In this document: in pieces, positions 8,451 through 16,897 of the stretch
Position numbering within the stretch: the first letter of the stretch is position 1
How the letters are laid out: every line of letters starts with the position of its first letter
Assembly: GCF_014652935.1 (NCBI RefSeq)
Contig: NZ_BMZT01000007.1
Span: 132,464-196,463 of the forward strand
DNA: 64,000 bases
Direction of reading: 5' to 3'
Origin: Luteimonas padinae
Lineage (GTDB): Bacteria > Pseudomonadota > Gammaproteobacteria > Xanthomonadales > Xanthomonadaceae
Notes under the pieces: generated by a model
What the model was told of the DNA's origin: nothing
What the model saw: only the letters and a program-made list of their open reading frames with translations
Databases searched by the model: none
Translations under genes and position numbers: made by a program

Positions 8451-8926
8451 ACCAGCCGCAGTTCCTTATCAGGCGGGTTGCGGTCACCGGCGCCACGCGG
8501 TTGAAGCTCGACTTTGCCGACGGTCAGGCGCTCGATGTCGATCTCGCCGGGACGATCGCCCGCCATCCGGTGCTTGCTCCACTGGCCGATCCGTCGGTGT
8601 TCACGCGGGTCGCGCTGGACGAGTGGCGTCGCGGGGTCATCTTTGCCGACGACGACAGATTGGCCCTGGCCAGCGACAACCTCCGCGCACTCGGGGTGGA
8701 GCAGGCCGGTGGATTCTCTCACCAGCAACTGCTGGTCTGGATGGCGCACCACGGTTTGACGCTCGATGCTGCAGCCGAGGCGTTGGATGTGAGCAGGCGG
8801 ATGCTCGCGTACTACCGTAGCGGCGCCAGGCCGATTCCACGCACCGTCGGCCTGGCCATGCTCGGCTGGGAGGTCGTGCACGGGCGCGCAGCGGACCCCG
8901 CCTTCGAGTACGGAGAGGCTGCCTGA
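8447..8926 (+). CDS. DUF2442 domain protein with C-terminal HTH
   Basis: 159 residues. Residues 1-80 match the DUF2442 fold (RLKLDFADGQALDVDLAGTI, then DEWRRGVIFADD). Residues about 95-140 look like a helix-turn-helix (LTLDAAAEALDVSRRMLAYYRSG followed by IPRTVGLAMLGWE), as in XRE-type binders. ATG 8447 overlaps the stop of the DUF4160 gene, which fixes the start. By analogy with other small coupled pairs, the HTH partner probably represses its own promoter, for which the palindrome at 8196-8212 is the obvious candidate. That link is inference. Confidence 0.75.
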   Translation: MNQPQFLIRRVAVTGATRLKLDFADGQALDVDLAGTIARHPVLAPLADPSVFTRVALDEWRRGVIFADDDRLALASDNLRALGVEQAGGFSHQQLLVWMAHHGLTLDAAAEALDVSRRMLAYYRSGARPIPRTVGLAMLGWEVVHGRAADPAFEYGEAA

Positions 8927-8951
8927 GGCGCGGCGTCGCGCTGTACCCGGC

Positions 8952-9073
8952 TCAGGCGCCGTCCGTGATCTCCGGTTCCACCAGCTTCGCCAGCAGTTCA
9001 AGCGACTCCTGCCAGCCCTGGTAGCAGGCGTCCACCGGGATCGCTTGTTCTCGACCAGCTCGATGTGGCTGCC
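8952..9073 (-). pseudogene. Remnant of an SRPBCC/AHSA1-like gene (C-terminus)
   Basis: About 40 codons in two frames. SHIELVENK in one frame continues, after a single-frame slip near 9045, as AIPVDACYQGWQESLELLA then KLVEPEITDGA, ending in a stop at 8952. The GWQESLELLA..LVEP ending is typical of the last helix of SRPBCC (activator of Hsp90 ATPase-like) proteins. No N-terminal part is present; upstream it runs directly into a parE fragment. I read it as the 3' end of a deleted gene. Confidence 0.5.
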
Positions 9074-9195
9074 GCCGGAGACTCCACCTGCGCCAGCAAG
9101 CGTTCCGCCAATGGCAGGCCTCCCTGTTGCGCGTACCAGTACGCTGTTTCCGCCACGTCGAGACGGGCCCGGGGCCGCCACTCCACCGGCTTCAC
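8998..9195 (-). pseudogene. parE: Truncated ParE toxin fragment
   Basis: From a GTG at 9193-9195 the frame reads VKPVEWRPRARLDVAETAYW then YAQQGGLPLAERLLAQVES. This is a good ParE N-terminus (helical hairpin, first about 39 residues). The following sequence no longer resembles ParE and reaches a stop at 8998. Family members are about 95-100 residues and end in the catalytic beta-sheet, which is missing. It overlaps the end of parD as in intact parDE operons. The toxin is therefore expected to be inactive. Confidence 0.6.
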
Positions 9196-9430
9196 GGACC
9201 AGGCGCTCCCCCAGTTCCTTGCGCATCCGGGCGAAGGTTTCCTTCGACACCGGCTCCGCCGGCCCGGACGCCAGCCCTCCGGCGATGAGTTGGCGCAGGA
9301 ATTCCGCCGCCTTTTCACGCTGGCGCTGGCGGATCATGTCGCGCATGCCGTCCGACGTGCTGGCGAAGCCCCCTTCGCGGACTTCCTGCTCGACGAATTC
9401 CCTGAGCTGGTCGGGGAGGGAGACGTTCAT
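9182..9430 (-). CDS. parD: ParD-like antitoxin, orphan
   Basis: The first roughly 83 codons are a clear ParD: MNVSLPDQLREFVEQEV (ribbon-helix-helix start), then EGGFASTSDGMRDMIRQRQR and a C-terminal toxin-wrapping helix ending KELGERLVREAGG. The N-terminal domain binds DNA and the C-terminus neutralises ParE. The normal stop is absent: the frame stays open to 8186, running antisense through the DUF2442 and DUF4160 genes, so the 3' boundary given here is the end of recognisable ParD rather than a stop codon. Its toxin is truncated. A perfect inverted repeat lies 16 bases upstream. Confidence 0.6.
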
Positions 9431-9445
9431 CGTGGCGATGGCGGG

Positions 9446-9472
9446 CTCCAATGGCAGAAATTGCCATTGGAG
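9446..9472. promoter_or_regulatory. Inverted repeat upstream of parD (putative autoregulatory operator)
   Basis: Arms CTCCAATGGCA (9446-9456) and TGCCATTGGAG (9462-9472) are perfect over 11 bases, with GAAAT between them. The site lies directly before the ParD ATG at 9430, where ParD-type ribbon-helix-helix proteins normally bind. Confidence 0.55.
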
Positions 9473-9521
9473 TGTGGCTTTGCGGGACTGTCGGGGAAAT
9501 GCGGGGGGGGAAGAAGTGGCG

Positions 9522-12134
9522 TTACGCCGCGTTCGCCGCCAGGAAATCCTGCGCGAAGCGCTGCAGCACGCCGCCGGCCTCGTAGATCAGCACTTCCTCG
9601 TCGGAGTCCAGGCGGCAGGTCACCGGCACGCCGGTGCTGCTGCCGTCGGTGCGATGGATGACGAGCGTCAGCCTGGCGCCCGGCGCACGGATGCCGGTGA
9701 CGTCGAATGTCTCGGTGCCGTCGATGCCGAGGGTTTCGCGGGTGGTGCCGGGCTCGAACTCCAGCGGCAGCACGCCCATGCCGATCAGGTTGGTGCGGTG
9801 GATGCGCTCGAAGCCTTCCGCCACGATCGCCTCGACACCGGCCAGGCGCACGCCCTTGGCGGCCCAGTCGCGCGAGCTGCCTTGGCCGTAGTCGGCGCCG
9901 GCGATGATGATCAGCGGCTGGCGGCGCTCCATGTAGGTTTCGATCGCCTCCCACATGCGGGTGACGGTGCCTTCCGGCTCGATCCGCGCCAGCGAGCCCT
10001 GGCGCACGCTGCCGTCCTCGTTGCGCACCATTTCGTTGAGCAGCTTCGGGTTGGCGAAGGTCGCGCGCTGCGCGGTCAGGTGGTCGCCGCGGTGGGTGGC
10101 GTAGGAATTGAAGTCCTCTTCGGGCAGGCCCATCTTCGCCAGGTATTCGCCGGCGGCGCTCGAGGCCATGATCGCGTTGGACGGCGAGAGGTGGTCGGTG
10201 GTGATGTTGTCGCCGAGCACCGCCAGCGGGCGCATGCCCTTGAGCGTGCGCTCGCCGGCCAGCGCGCCCTCCCAGTACGGCGGGCGGCGGATGTAGGTCG
10301 ACATCGGTCGCCAGTCGTACAGCGGCTCCACGCGCGTGCCGTCGTCCACCGCGATGCGGAACATCGGCTCGTACACGCGGCGGAACTGCTCGGGCTTCAC
10401 GCTGGCCTTGACCACGGCGTCGATCTCTTCGTCCGTCGGCCAGATGTCCTTCAGCGTGACCGGATGGCCGTCGGCATCGACGCCCAGCACGTCCTTCTCG
10501 ATGTCGAAGCGCACGGTGCCGGCGATCGCATAGGCGATCACCAGCGGCGGCGAGGCGAGGAAGGCCTGCTTGGCATACGGGTGGATGCGGCCGTCGAAGT
10601 TGCGGTTGCCCGAGAGCACCGCCACCGCGTACAGGTCGCGGTCGACCACTTCCTGCTGGATCACGGGATCCAGCGCGCCGGACATGCCGTTGCAGGTGGT
10701 GCAGGCGAAGCCGACGATGCCGAAGCCCAGCTGCTCCAGCTCGGGCAGGAGCTTCGCTTCCTCGAGGTAGAGCTGCACCGCGCGCGAGCCCGGCGCCAGC
10801 GAGGTCTTCACCCACGGCTTGCGCACGAGCCCGCGCGCGTTGGCGTTGCGCGCCAGCAGCGCCGCGGCGATGACGTTGCGCGGATTGGAGGTGTTGGTGC
10901 AGCTGGTGATGGCGGCGATGATCACCGCGCCGTCGGGCAGCAGGCCCTCGGCTTCCTGCGCGCGCGCGGCGTCGAGGTTGCCGGCGATGCCGCGCTCCTC
11001 CAGCGCCGTGGTCGGCAGGCGGCGATGCGGATTCGACGGCCCGGCCATGTTGCGCACCACGCTCGACAGGTCGAAGTGCAGGGTGCGCTCGTATTCCGCC
11101 TTGGCGAGGTCCGACGCCCACAGGCCCGCGGCCTTCGCATAGGTCTCGACCAGCGCCACCTGCTCGTCGCTGCGGCCGGTCAGGCGCAGGTAGTCGAGCG
11201 TGTTTTCGTCGATGAAGAACATCGCCGCGGTCGCGCCGTATTCCGGCGCCATGTTGGAAATCGTCGCGCGGTCGCCGATGGTCAGCGCGGCGGCGCCTTC
11301 GCCGCGGAATTCGAGGTACGCGCCCACCACCTTCTGCTGGCGCAGGAACTCGGTCAGCGCCAGCACCACGTCGGTGGCGGTGATGCCGGGCTGCGGCTTT
11401 CCGGACAGCTCCACGCCGATCATCTCGGGCGTGCGCATCCACGACGCACGGCCCAGCATCACGCTTTCGGCTTCCAGGCCGCCGACGCCGATCGCGATCA
11501 CGCCCAGCGCGTCGACGTGCGGGGTATGGCTGTCGGTGCCGACGCAGGTATCCGGGAACGCGACGTCATCCTGCGTGTAGATGACCGGCGACATCTTCTC
11601 CAGATTGATCTGGTGCATGATCCCGTTGCCCGGGGGAATCACGTCGACGTTGCGGAAGGCCTTCTTCGTCCAGTCGATGAAGTCGAAGCGGTCGGCGTTG
11701 CGACGGTCCTCGATCTCGCGGTTGCGGGTGAAAGCCTCCGGGTCGAAGCCGCCGCATTCCACCGCCAGCGAGTGGTCGACGATCAGCTGCACCGGGACCA
11801 CGGGATTGACCTGGGCCGGGTCGCCGCCGGCGTCGGCGATCGCGTCGCGCAGGCCCGCCAGGTCCACCAGCGCGGTCTGGCCGAGGATGTCGTGGCAGAC
11901 CACGCGTGCCGGGAACCAGGGGAAATCGAGGTCGCGGCGGCGCTCGACCAGCTGCAGCAGGTAATCGTCGATCCGCTCGGGCTCGGCGCGGCGCACGATG
12001 TTCTCGGCATGCACGCGGGCGGTGTAGGGCAGGCCGTCCCAGGCGCCGGGGCGCAGCGCCTCCACCGCCTCACGGGCGTCGAACCAGTCGAGCGAGGTTC
12101 CGGGAAGGGGCTTGCGATGCTTGCTGTTGGTCAT
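9522..12134 (-). CDS. acnD: Fe/S-dependent 2-methylisocitrate dehydratase AcnD
   Basis: 870 residues. An aconitase-family 4Fe-4S enzyme that dehydrates 2-methylcitrate to trans-2-methylaconitate, which PrpF then isomerises. The cluster cysteines are in ITSCTNTSNPRN and GFACTTCNGMSG; substrate-site signatures include VGTDSHTPHVDALG and ADYGQGSSRDWAAKG. Length and N-terminus match AcnD rather than the longer AcnA. ATG 12134 (MTNSKH) was preferred over a GTG at 12143. Upstream it faces a divergent regulator gene; downstream the accessory patch separates it from prpF. prpB/prpC are not adjacent. Confidence 0.93.
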   Translation of the reverse strand: MTNSKHRKPLPGTSLDWFDAREAVEALRPGAWDGLPYTARVHAENIVRRAEPERIDDYLLQLVERRRDLDFPWFPARVVCHDILGQTALVDLAGLRDAIADAGGDPAQVNPVVPVQLIVDHSLAVECGGFDPEAFTRNREIEDRRNADRFDFIDWTKKAFRNVDVIPPGNGIMHQINLEKMSPVIYTQDDVAFPDTCVGTDSHTPHVDALGVIAIGVGGLEAESVMLGRASWMRTPEMIGVELSGKPQPGITATDVVLALTEFLRQQKVVGAYLEFRGEGAAALTIGDRATISNMAPEYGATAAMFFIDENTLDYLRLTGRSDEQVALVETYAKAAGLWASDLAKAEYERTLHFDLSSVVRNMAGPSNPHRRLPTTALEERGIAGNLDAARAQEAEGLLPDGAVIIAAITSCTNTSNPRNVIAAALLARNANARGLVRKPWVKTSLAPGSRAVQLYLEEAKLLPELEQLGFGIVGFACTTCNGMSGALDPVIQQEVVDRDLYAVAVLSGNRNFDGRIHPYAKQAFLASPPLVIAYAIAGTVRFDIEKDVLGVDADGHPVTLKDIWPTDEEIDAVVKASVKPEQFRRVYEPMFRIAVDDGTRVEPLYDWRPMSTYIRRPPYWEGALAGERTLKGMRPLAVLGDNITTDHLSPSNAIMASSAAGEYLAKMGLPEEDFNSYATHRGDHLTAQRATFANPKLLNEMVRNEDGSVRQGSLARIEPEGTVTRMWEAIETYMERRQPLIIIAGADYGQGSSRDWAAKGVRLAGVEAIVAEGFERIHRTNLIGMGVLPLEFEPGTTRETLGIDGTETFDVTGIRAPGARLTLVIHRTDGSSTGVPVTCRLDSDEEVLIYEAGGVLQRFAQDFLAANAA

Positions 12135-12256
12135 GGCTGGCACGGGCGTGGGCGGGAAACGCCCATTGTATCGCCGCGCCGGATTCCATGACCTTCGCGG
12201 CGGCGATCTGGATAATCCTGGACAAGGTTTCCTGATTGACGATGTTTATCTTTTAG

Positions 12257-12284
12257 TTGGACGGGCGTTGTATTCGAACATAAG
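12257..12284 (+). promoter_or_regulatory. Candidate promoter for XRE-type gene
   Basis: TTGGAC (12257-12262), 16 bases, then CATAAG (12279-12284), in a locally AT-rich leader about 40 bases before the GTG start. The ribosome-binding site GGAGTGA lies at 12310-12316. Confidence 0.4.
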
Positions 12285-12322
12285 CTGCGTCATTCCCCCG
12301 GATAAACACGGAGTGACGACTG

Positions 12323-12766
12323 GTGGCAAATCTCGCAAGCGTCCTTAAGGCAGAAATCGCCCGCCTGGCCCGCAAGGAAACCAAGGCCCAGCTCGACCCC
12401 CTGCGCAAGGCCAATGCCGGCTACCGGCGCGACATCGCCGCGCTCAAGCGCGAGGTGGCGGATCTGTCGCGTCGGCTGAAGGCGACCTCGAAGGCGACTG
12501 CAAAGCCGGCGAAAAGTGCAGCGGACGCGCCGGAGAACGGCCGCAAGCTCCGCTTCCAGGCCAAGGGCCTGAAGTCGCACCGCGAGAAGCTGGGCCTGTC
12601 GGCCGCCGAATACGGCGCCCTGGCCGGCGTCAGCGCGCAGTCGATCTACAACTGGGAAGCCGGCAAGTCGACCCCGCGCCAGACGCAGGTGGCCGCACTG
12701 GCGGAACTGCGCGGCATGGGCAAGCGCGAGGCTGCGAAGCGGCTGGAAGGCGCGGCGGCGGAATAA
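12323..12766 (+). CDS. Coiled-coil protein with C-terminal XRE-type helix-turn-helix
   Basis: 147 residues with a GTG start supported by GGAGTGA 7 bases upstream. Residues 1-55 are charged and helical (KAEIARLARKETKAQ then LRREVADL-like heptads). A Lys/Ala linker follows, then residues 82-135 form an XRE HTH (LKSHREKLGLSAAEYGALAG followed by VSAQSIYNWEAGKSTPRQ). This architecture is common in gamma-proteobacteria as a small DNA-binding protein of unknown target. It is divergent from acnD across 188 bases and convergent with gltS. Regulation of acnD is possible from position only. Confidence 0.8.
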   Translation: MANLASVLKAEIARLARKETKAQLDPLRKANAGYRRDIAALKREVADLSRRLKATSKATAKPAKSAADAPENGRKLRFQAKGLKSHREKLGLSAAEYGALAGVSAQSIYNWEAGKSTPRQTQVAALAELRGMGKREAAKRLEGAAAE

Positions 12767-12809
12767 TCCGCAAGGCAAGGCGCGGCCGCCATGCCGGATG
12801 CGCGGGCGC

Positions 12810-14039
12810 TCAGCGCGCCAGCAGGCCGATCACCAGCGCGTTGACCAGGTCGATCACGAAGCCGCAGACCAGCGGCACCACGAGGAAGGCCCGCGGTGCC
12901 GCGCCGTATTCGCGCGCCACCGCCGTCATGTTCGCCACTGCGGTGGCGGTGGAGCCGAGCGCGATGCCGCCGAAGCCGGAGCAGATCACCGCCGCCTCGT
13001 AGTCGCGGCCCATCGCCCGGAACACCACGAACACGGTGAAGGCGACCACCATCGCGACCTGCAGCGCCATCGCCACCGCGATGAAGCCCAGCATCGGCTG
13101 CAGCACCCACAGCTGCAGCCCCATCAGGGCCATGGTCAGGAACAGGCCCAGGCACATGTCCGAGATCAGCGCGATCCCGGGCTGCATCTCGTCGAAGCGC
13201 CACATCCGGCCGCCCTTGGGCGCGACCAGGTCGCCCACCGCACGCAGCGCGATGCCGCCGAGCAGGCAGCCGACGAAGGCCGGCAGGGTGATCCCGGCGC
13301 CTGCGATCAGGCCGCCGATGGCATGGCCGAGCATCAGCGCCACGTTGAGCCAGAACAGCGCCAGCAGCACGGCGTGGTAGTCGAGCGTGGTACGCGATTC
13401 ATCGCCGTACAGCAGGCCGACCTCGAGCTCCGCGTCGGCCGACGGCATCACCGGGCGCTGCCGGATCAGCCAGCCGGCGATCGGGCCGCCGATCACGCAG
13501 GCGGAGATCAGCCCGATCATGTTCGCGGCCAGGCCCAGCTCGGCCGCGTCCTCGAAGCCGAGCACATCGGTGAAGTGCGGCGCCCAGGCCAGGGTGGTGC
13601 CCACGCCGCCGGTCAGCGAGATCGAGCCCACCATCAGTCCCGCGCGCGGATCCATGCCGAACAGGCCGGCCAAGGCCATGCCCAGCCCGTTCTGCATCAC
13701 GATGAAGACCGTTGCCAGCAGCGCCAGCACCACCAGCAGGCGACCACCGGAGGCCAGTTCGCGCACGTTCGAGTTCAGGCCCAGCGCGGCGAAGAAGTAC
13801 AGCAGCAGGAGGTCGCGCATGCCCAGGTCGAATTCCACCCCCAGGCCCGCGCCGTAGTACAGCGCGCAGGCCACCGCCGCGCACAGCACGCCTCCGACCA
13901 CGGGCTCGGGGATGCCGTAGCGGCGCAGCACGCCGACGCGCGCGGCAAGTCCCTTGCCGACGAACAGCAGGAGGATGGCGAGCGTGATGCTGACGAAGGC
14001 GTCGAACGGGAGCGTGCCGTCGACGATGGCGTGGGGCAT
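12810..14039 (-). CDS. gltS: Sodium/glutamate symporter
   Basis: 409 residues, close to E. coli GltS (401). It imports glutamate with sodium across the inner membrane. The sequence is almost wholly hydrophobic, about ten membrane segments, with the family repeats GIPEPVVGGVLCA near residue 42 and GGVGTTLAWAP near 145; the second inverted repeat has GFGGIALGSTATAVANM near 365. It converges with the XRE gene and is divergent from the MaoC-Pta gene across about 170 bases. Confidence 0.92.
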   Translation of the reverse strand: MPHAIVDGTLPFDAFVSITLAILLLFVGKGLAARVGVLRRYGIPEPVVGGVLCAAVACALYYGAGLGVEFDLGMRDLLLLYFFAALGLNSNVRELASGGRLLVVLALLATVFIVMQNGLGMALAGLFGMDPRAGLMVGSISLTGGVGTTLAWAPHFTDVLGFEDAAELGLAANMIGLISACVIGGPIAGWLIRQRPVMPSADAELEVGLLYGDESRTTLDYHAVLLALFWLNVALMLGHAIGGLIAGAGITLPAFVGCLLGGIALRAVGDLVAPKGGRMWRFDEMQPGIALISDMCLGLFLTMALMGLQLWVLQPMLGFIAVAMALQVAMVVAFTVFVVFRAMGRDYEAAVICSGFGGIALGSTATAVANMTAVAREYGAAPRAFLVVPLVCGFVIDLVNALVIGLLAR

Positions 14040-14212
14040 GGCGGGATCCGGCCGGGCAGGGAGGGCCCCGGCGACACCCGGGCCATTGTGCCGGACGACC
14101 GCGCGCGGCGAGCGGATTGACGCCTGTCATTGTCCCGTGCGCCCGCAGCCGCGACACTGCCCGGGTCGCGCCACCCGCGCGGCCAAGCCCGCCCACCGCC
14201 CAAGGGACACCG

Positions 14213-15628
14213 ATGACCGCAGACGCCCCGGCGCTCGACACCCTCCGCAACCGCACCTTCGACGAGATCGCCGTCGGCGACAGCGCCAGCATCGCGCGCA
14301 CGCTGACCCGCGAAGACCTGCGCATGTTCGCCTTGCTCGCGGGCAAGGCCGTCGAGGATCCGGCCAACGGCGGCGGCGCGCCCACCGCGCAGGACACCGT
14401 GGCCCTGGGCATGTGGGCCGGCGCCTGGCTGGCGGCGCTGCTGGGCACGCGGCTTCCGGGCCCGGGCACGGTCTACCGGCGCCAGGCGCTGCGCTACAGC
14501 GGCCCGCTGTCGGCCGGCGACACGCTCACGCTGCGCATCGAGGTGAGCTCGAAGGACGAAGCCAGCCGCGCCGTGGTGCTGGACTGCCGCGGCAGCAACC
14601 AGGACGGCGAGACCGTGGTCGAGGGCGAGGTCGAAGTGCTGGCGCAGGACGAGCGCATCGAGCGCGGCCGCCTGGCGCTTCCCGACATCAACACCAGCGA
14701 CGCCAACGGCAACGATGGCCTCGCCCGCCTGCTGGCGCACGTCGCCGGTCTGGAGCCGGTGCGCGCGGCCATCGTGCATCCCTGCGATGCGCTCAGCCTG
14801 TCCGCCGCGCTGGACGTGCGCGACGCGGGCATGGTCGAACCTGTGCTGGTCGCACCGCGCGCGCGCCTCGAAGCCGCGGCGAAAGAAGCGGGCCTCGACA
14901 TCTCCGGCCTCGCCATCGAAGACGTCGCCCACAGCCACGCCGCCGCCGTCCGCGCCGCCGAACTCGCGCGCAGCGGCGACGTCGAAATCCTGATCAAGGG
15001 GAGCCTGCACACCGACGAGCTGATGTCGGCGGTGGTGTCCTCGGCCGGCGGCCTGCGCACCAAGCGCCGCGTCAGCCACTGCTTCGTGATGCAGACGCCG
15101 CACTACCCGCGGCCGTTCATCGTCACCGACGCCGCGATAAACCTCGCGCCCGACCTGCTGCAGAAGGCCGACATCGTCCAGAACGCGATCTACCTGTCGC
15201 ACGTGATCGGCGTGGCGAAGCCGAAGGTGGCGATCCTGGCGGCGGTGGAAACGGTGAACCCCTCGATGCCGGCCACGCTGGACGCCGCCGCGCTGTGCAA
15301 GATGGCCGACCGCGGCCAGATCACCGGCGGCGTGCTCGACGGCCCGCTGGCCTTCGACAACGCGGTATCGATGGCGGCCGCGCAGACCAAGGGCATCGAA
15401 TCGCCGGTGGCCGGCCAGGCCGACATCCTGGTGGTGCCGGATCTGGAAAGCGGCAACATGCTGGCCAAGCAGCTGATGTACATGGGCCAGGCCGCGAGCG
15501 CCGGCATCGTGCTGGGCGCGAAGGTGCCGGTGGTGCTGACCAGCCGCGCCGACGCGCGCGACTCGCGCATGGCGTCGTGCGCCATCGCCCTGATGCTGGC
15601 CCACCACAACCGCCAGAGCCCGCCGTGA
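14213..15628 (+). CDS. MaoC-like hydratase / phosphate acetyltransferase fusion
   Basis: 471 residues in two domains. Residues 1-150 are MaoC-like hot-dog (NRTFDEIAVGDSASIARTLT, with a loop rich in Asp/Asn). Residues about 165-470 are a PTA/PTB-type acyl-phosphate transferase (HPCDALSLSAALDV, ILIKGSLHTDELM, GGVLDGPLAFDNAVS). The transferase exchanges the CoA of an acyl-CoA for phosphate; acetate kinase next door uses that acyl phosphate to make ATP. ATG 14213 was chosen because the conserved domain begins there and CAAGGGA precedes it; an in-frame start at 14117 adds an unconserved leader. Overlap with ackA indicates coupling. Substrate (acetyl, propionyl or butyryl) is not certain. Confidence 0.88.
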   Translation: MTADAPALDTLRNRTFDEIAVGDSASIARTLTREDLRMFALLAGKAVEDPANGGGAPTAQDTVALGMWAGAWLAALLGTRLPGPGTVYRRQALRYSGPLSAGDTLTLRIEVSSKDEASRAVVLDCRGSNQDGETVVEGEVEVLAQDERIERGRLALPDINTSDANGNDGLARLLAHVAGLEPVRAAIVHPCDALSLSAALDVRDAGMVEPVLVAPRARLEAAAKEAGLDISGLAIEDVAHSHAAAVRAAELARSGDVEILIKGSLHTDELMSAVVSSAGGLRTKRRVSHCFVMQTPHYPRPFIVTDAAINLAPDLLQKADIVQNAIYLSHVIGVAKPKVAILAAVETVNPSMPATLDAAALCKMADRGQITGGVLDGPLAFDNAVSMAAAQTKGIESPVAGQADILVVPDLESGNMLAKQLMYMGQAASAGIVLGAKVPVVLTSRADARDSRMASCAIALMLAHHNRQSPP

Positions 15629-16854
15629 GCGCGCATCCCGCGGCACCGGCGGTGGAATCTTCCGGCGCCGACCTGGTGGTGGTGCTCAACTGCGGCTCGT
15701 CGAGCATCAAGTTCGCGGTCTACGACGGCGGCGTCGATCCGCTGCCGCGCAGGGCGCTGTGGAACGGCAAGGTGCAGGGCATCGGCGGTCCCTCGCCCGA
15801 CTTCGGCGAAAGCGGCGTCGAGCCCTTCGCGATCGAACTCGACGGCGGCACGCCCTACCGCAGCGCGCTGGCGCTGATCCGCGACCGCATCCTCGCGCGC
15901 CTGGCCGGTCGGCGCGTGGGCGCGGTCGCGCACCGGGTGGTGCATGGCGGCAGCAAGTACTTCGAACCCGTGCGGGTGGATGCCGGCGTGCTGGAGGACC
16001 TGCGCAGCTTCATCCCGCTGGCCCCGCTGCACCAGCCTTTCGCGCTGGAAGCCATCGCCATCCTGCTGCGCGAATACCCGCGCCTGCCGCAGGTGGCCTG
16101 CTTCGATACCGGCTTCCACCACACCATCCCGAAGGTCGAGCAGATCCTGCCGCTGCCTTACGATGCCTGGGAGCGCGGCGTGCGCCGCTACGGCTTCCAC
16201 GGCCTGTCCTACGCCTACATGGCCACGGCGCTGCCCGAGCGCCACGGCGACGCCGCGCGCGGCCGCACCATCGTCGCCCACCTCGGCAGCGGCGCCAGCC
16301 TGTGCGCGATGCAGGACCTGGAGAGCGTGGCCACCACGATGGGCTTCTCCGCGCTCGACGGCCTGATGATGGGCACGCGCACCGGAGCGCTCGATCCGGG
16401 CGCGGTGATCTACATGATGGAGATAGAGAAGCTGGGCCTGGAGGAGGTGGGGCGGATGCTGTACCACCGCTCCGGCCTGCTGGGCGTGTCGGGCATCTCG
16501 CCGGAGCCGCGGGTGATCGTGCGCCACGAAGGCGACGAGGGCGAAGCCGGCGAGCGTGCACGGATCGCACTGGCGCTCTACGTGCGCCGCATCGTGCGCG
16601 AGATCGGCGCGATGGCCGCGGTGCTCGGCGGCCTCGACATGCTGGTGTTCACCGCCGGCGTGGGCGAGCACAACGCCTTCATCCGCGAGCGCGTGTGCCG
16701 CGACCTGACTTTCCTCGGCGTGGCCCTGGACGATGCCGCGAACGAGGCCCACGCCGCCACCATCTCCGCGCCGGACAGCCGCGTGCGGGTGGCCGTGGAG
16801 CCGACCAACGAAGAATGGATCGCGGCCCGGCAGGCGCTGGAATGCCTGTCGTGA
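15625..16854 (+). CDS. ackA: Acetate/propionate kinase
   Basis: 409 residues, usual length for AckA. It makes ATP plus acetate from acetyl phosphate, or the reverse. Signatures: NCGSSSIKFAVYD at the N-terminus, VAHRVVHGG, FDTGFHHTIP, HLGSGASLCA, GLMMGTRTGALDPG and FTAGVGEHNAFIR. The GTG start overlaps the stop of the upstream transferase by 4 bases, giving an operon that interconverts acyl-CoA and the free acid. Propionate is a plausible substrate given the AcnD/PrpF genes nearby, but the sequence does not decide this. Confidence 0.93.
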   Translation: MSAHPAAPAVESSGADLVVVLNCGSSSIKFAVYDGGVDPLPRRALWNGKVQGIGGPSPDFGESGVEPFAIELDGGTPYRSALALIRDRILARLAGRRVGAVAHRVVHGGSKYFEPVRVDAGVLEDLRSFIPLAPLHQPFALEAIAILLREYPRLPQVACFDTGFHHTIPKVEQILPLPYDAWERGVRRYGFHGLSYAYMATALPERHGDAARGRTIVAHLGSGASLCAMQDLESVATTMGFSALDGLMMGTRTGALDPGAVIYMMEIEKLGLEEVGRMLYHRSGLLGVSGISPEPRVIVRHEGDEGEAGERARIALALYVRRIVREIGAMAAVLGGLDMLVFTAGVGEHNAFIRERVCRDLTFLGVALDDAANEAHAATISAPDSRVRVAVEPTNEEWIAARQALECLS

Positions 16855-16897
16855 GCGCCTTCAGGCCCGCGCCGCCCGGACCGGCGATAATGGTGCC

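Noticed and set aside
8186..9181. Continuation of the ParD frame as a 400-residue protein.
   Set aside because: After about residue 83 there is no family resemblance, it runs antisense through two recognisable genes, and it arises only because stops are rare in this frame.
9045..12191. Long open frame (over 1000 codons) on the plus strand over acnD.
   Set aside because: Antisense shadow of acnD; composition is Arg/Ala/His-rich without domains.
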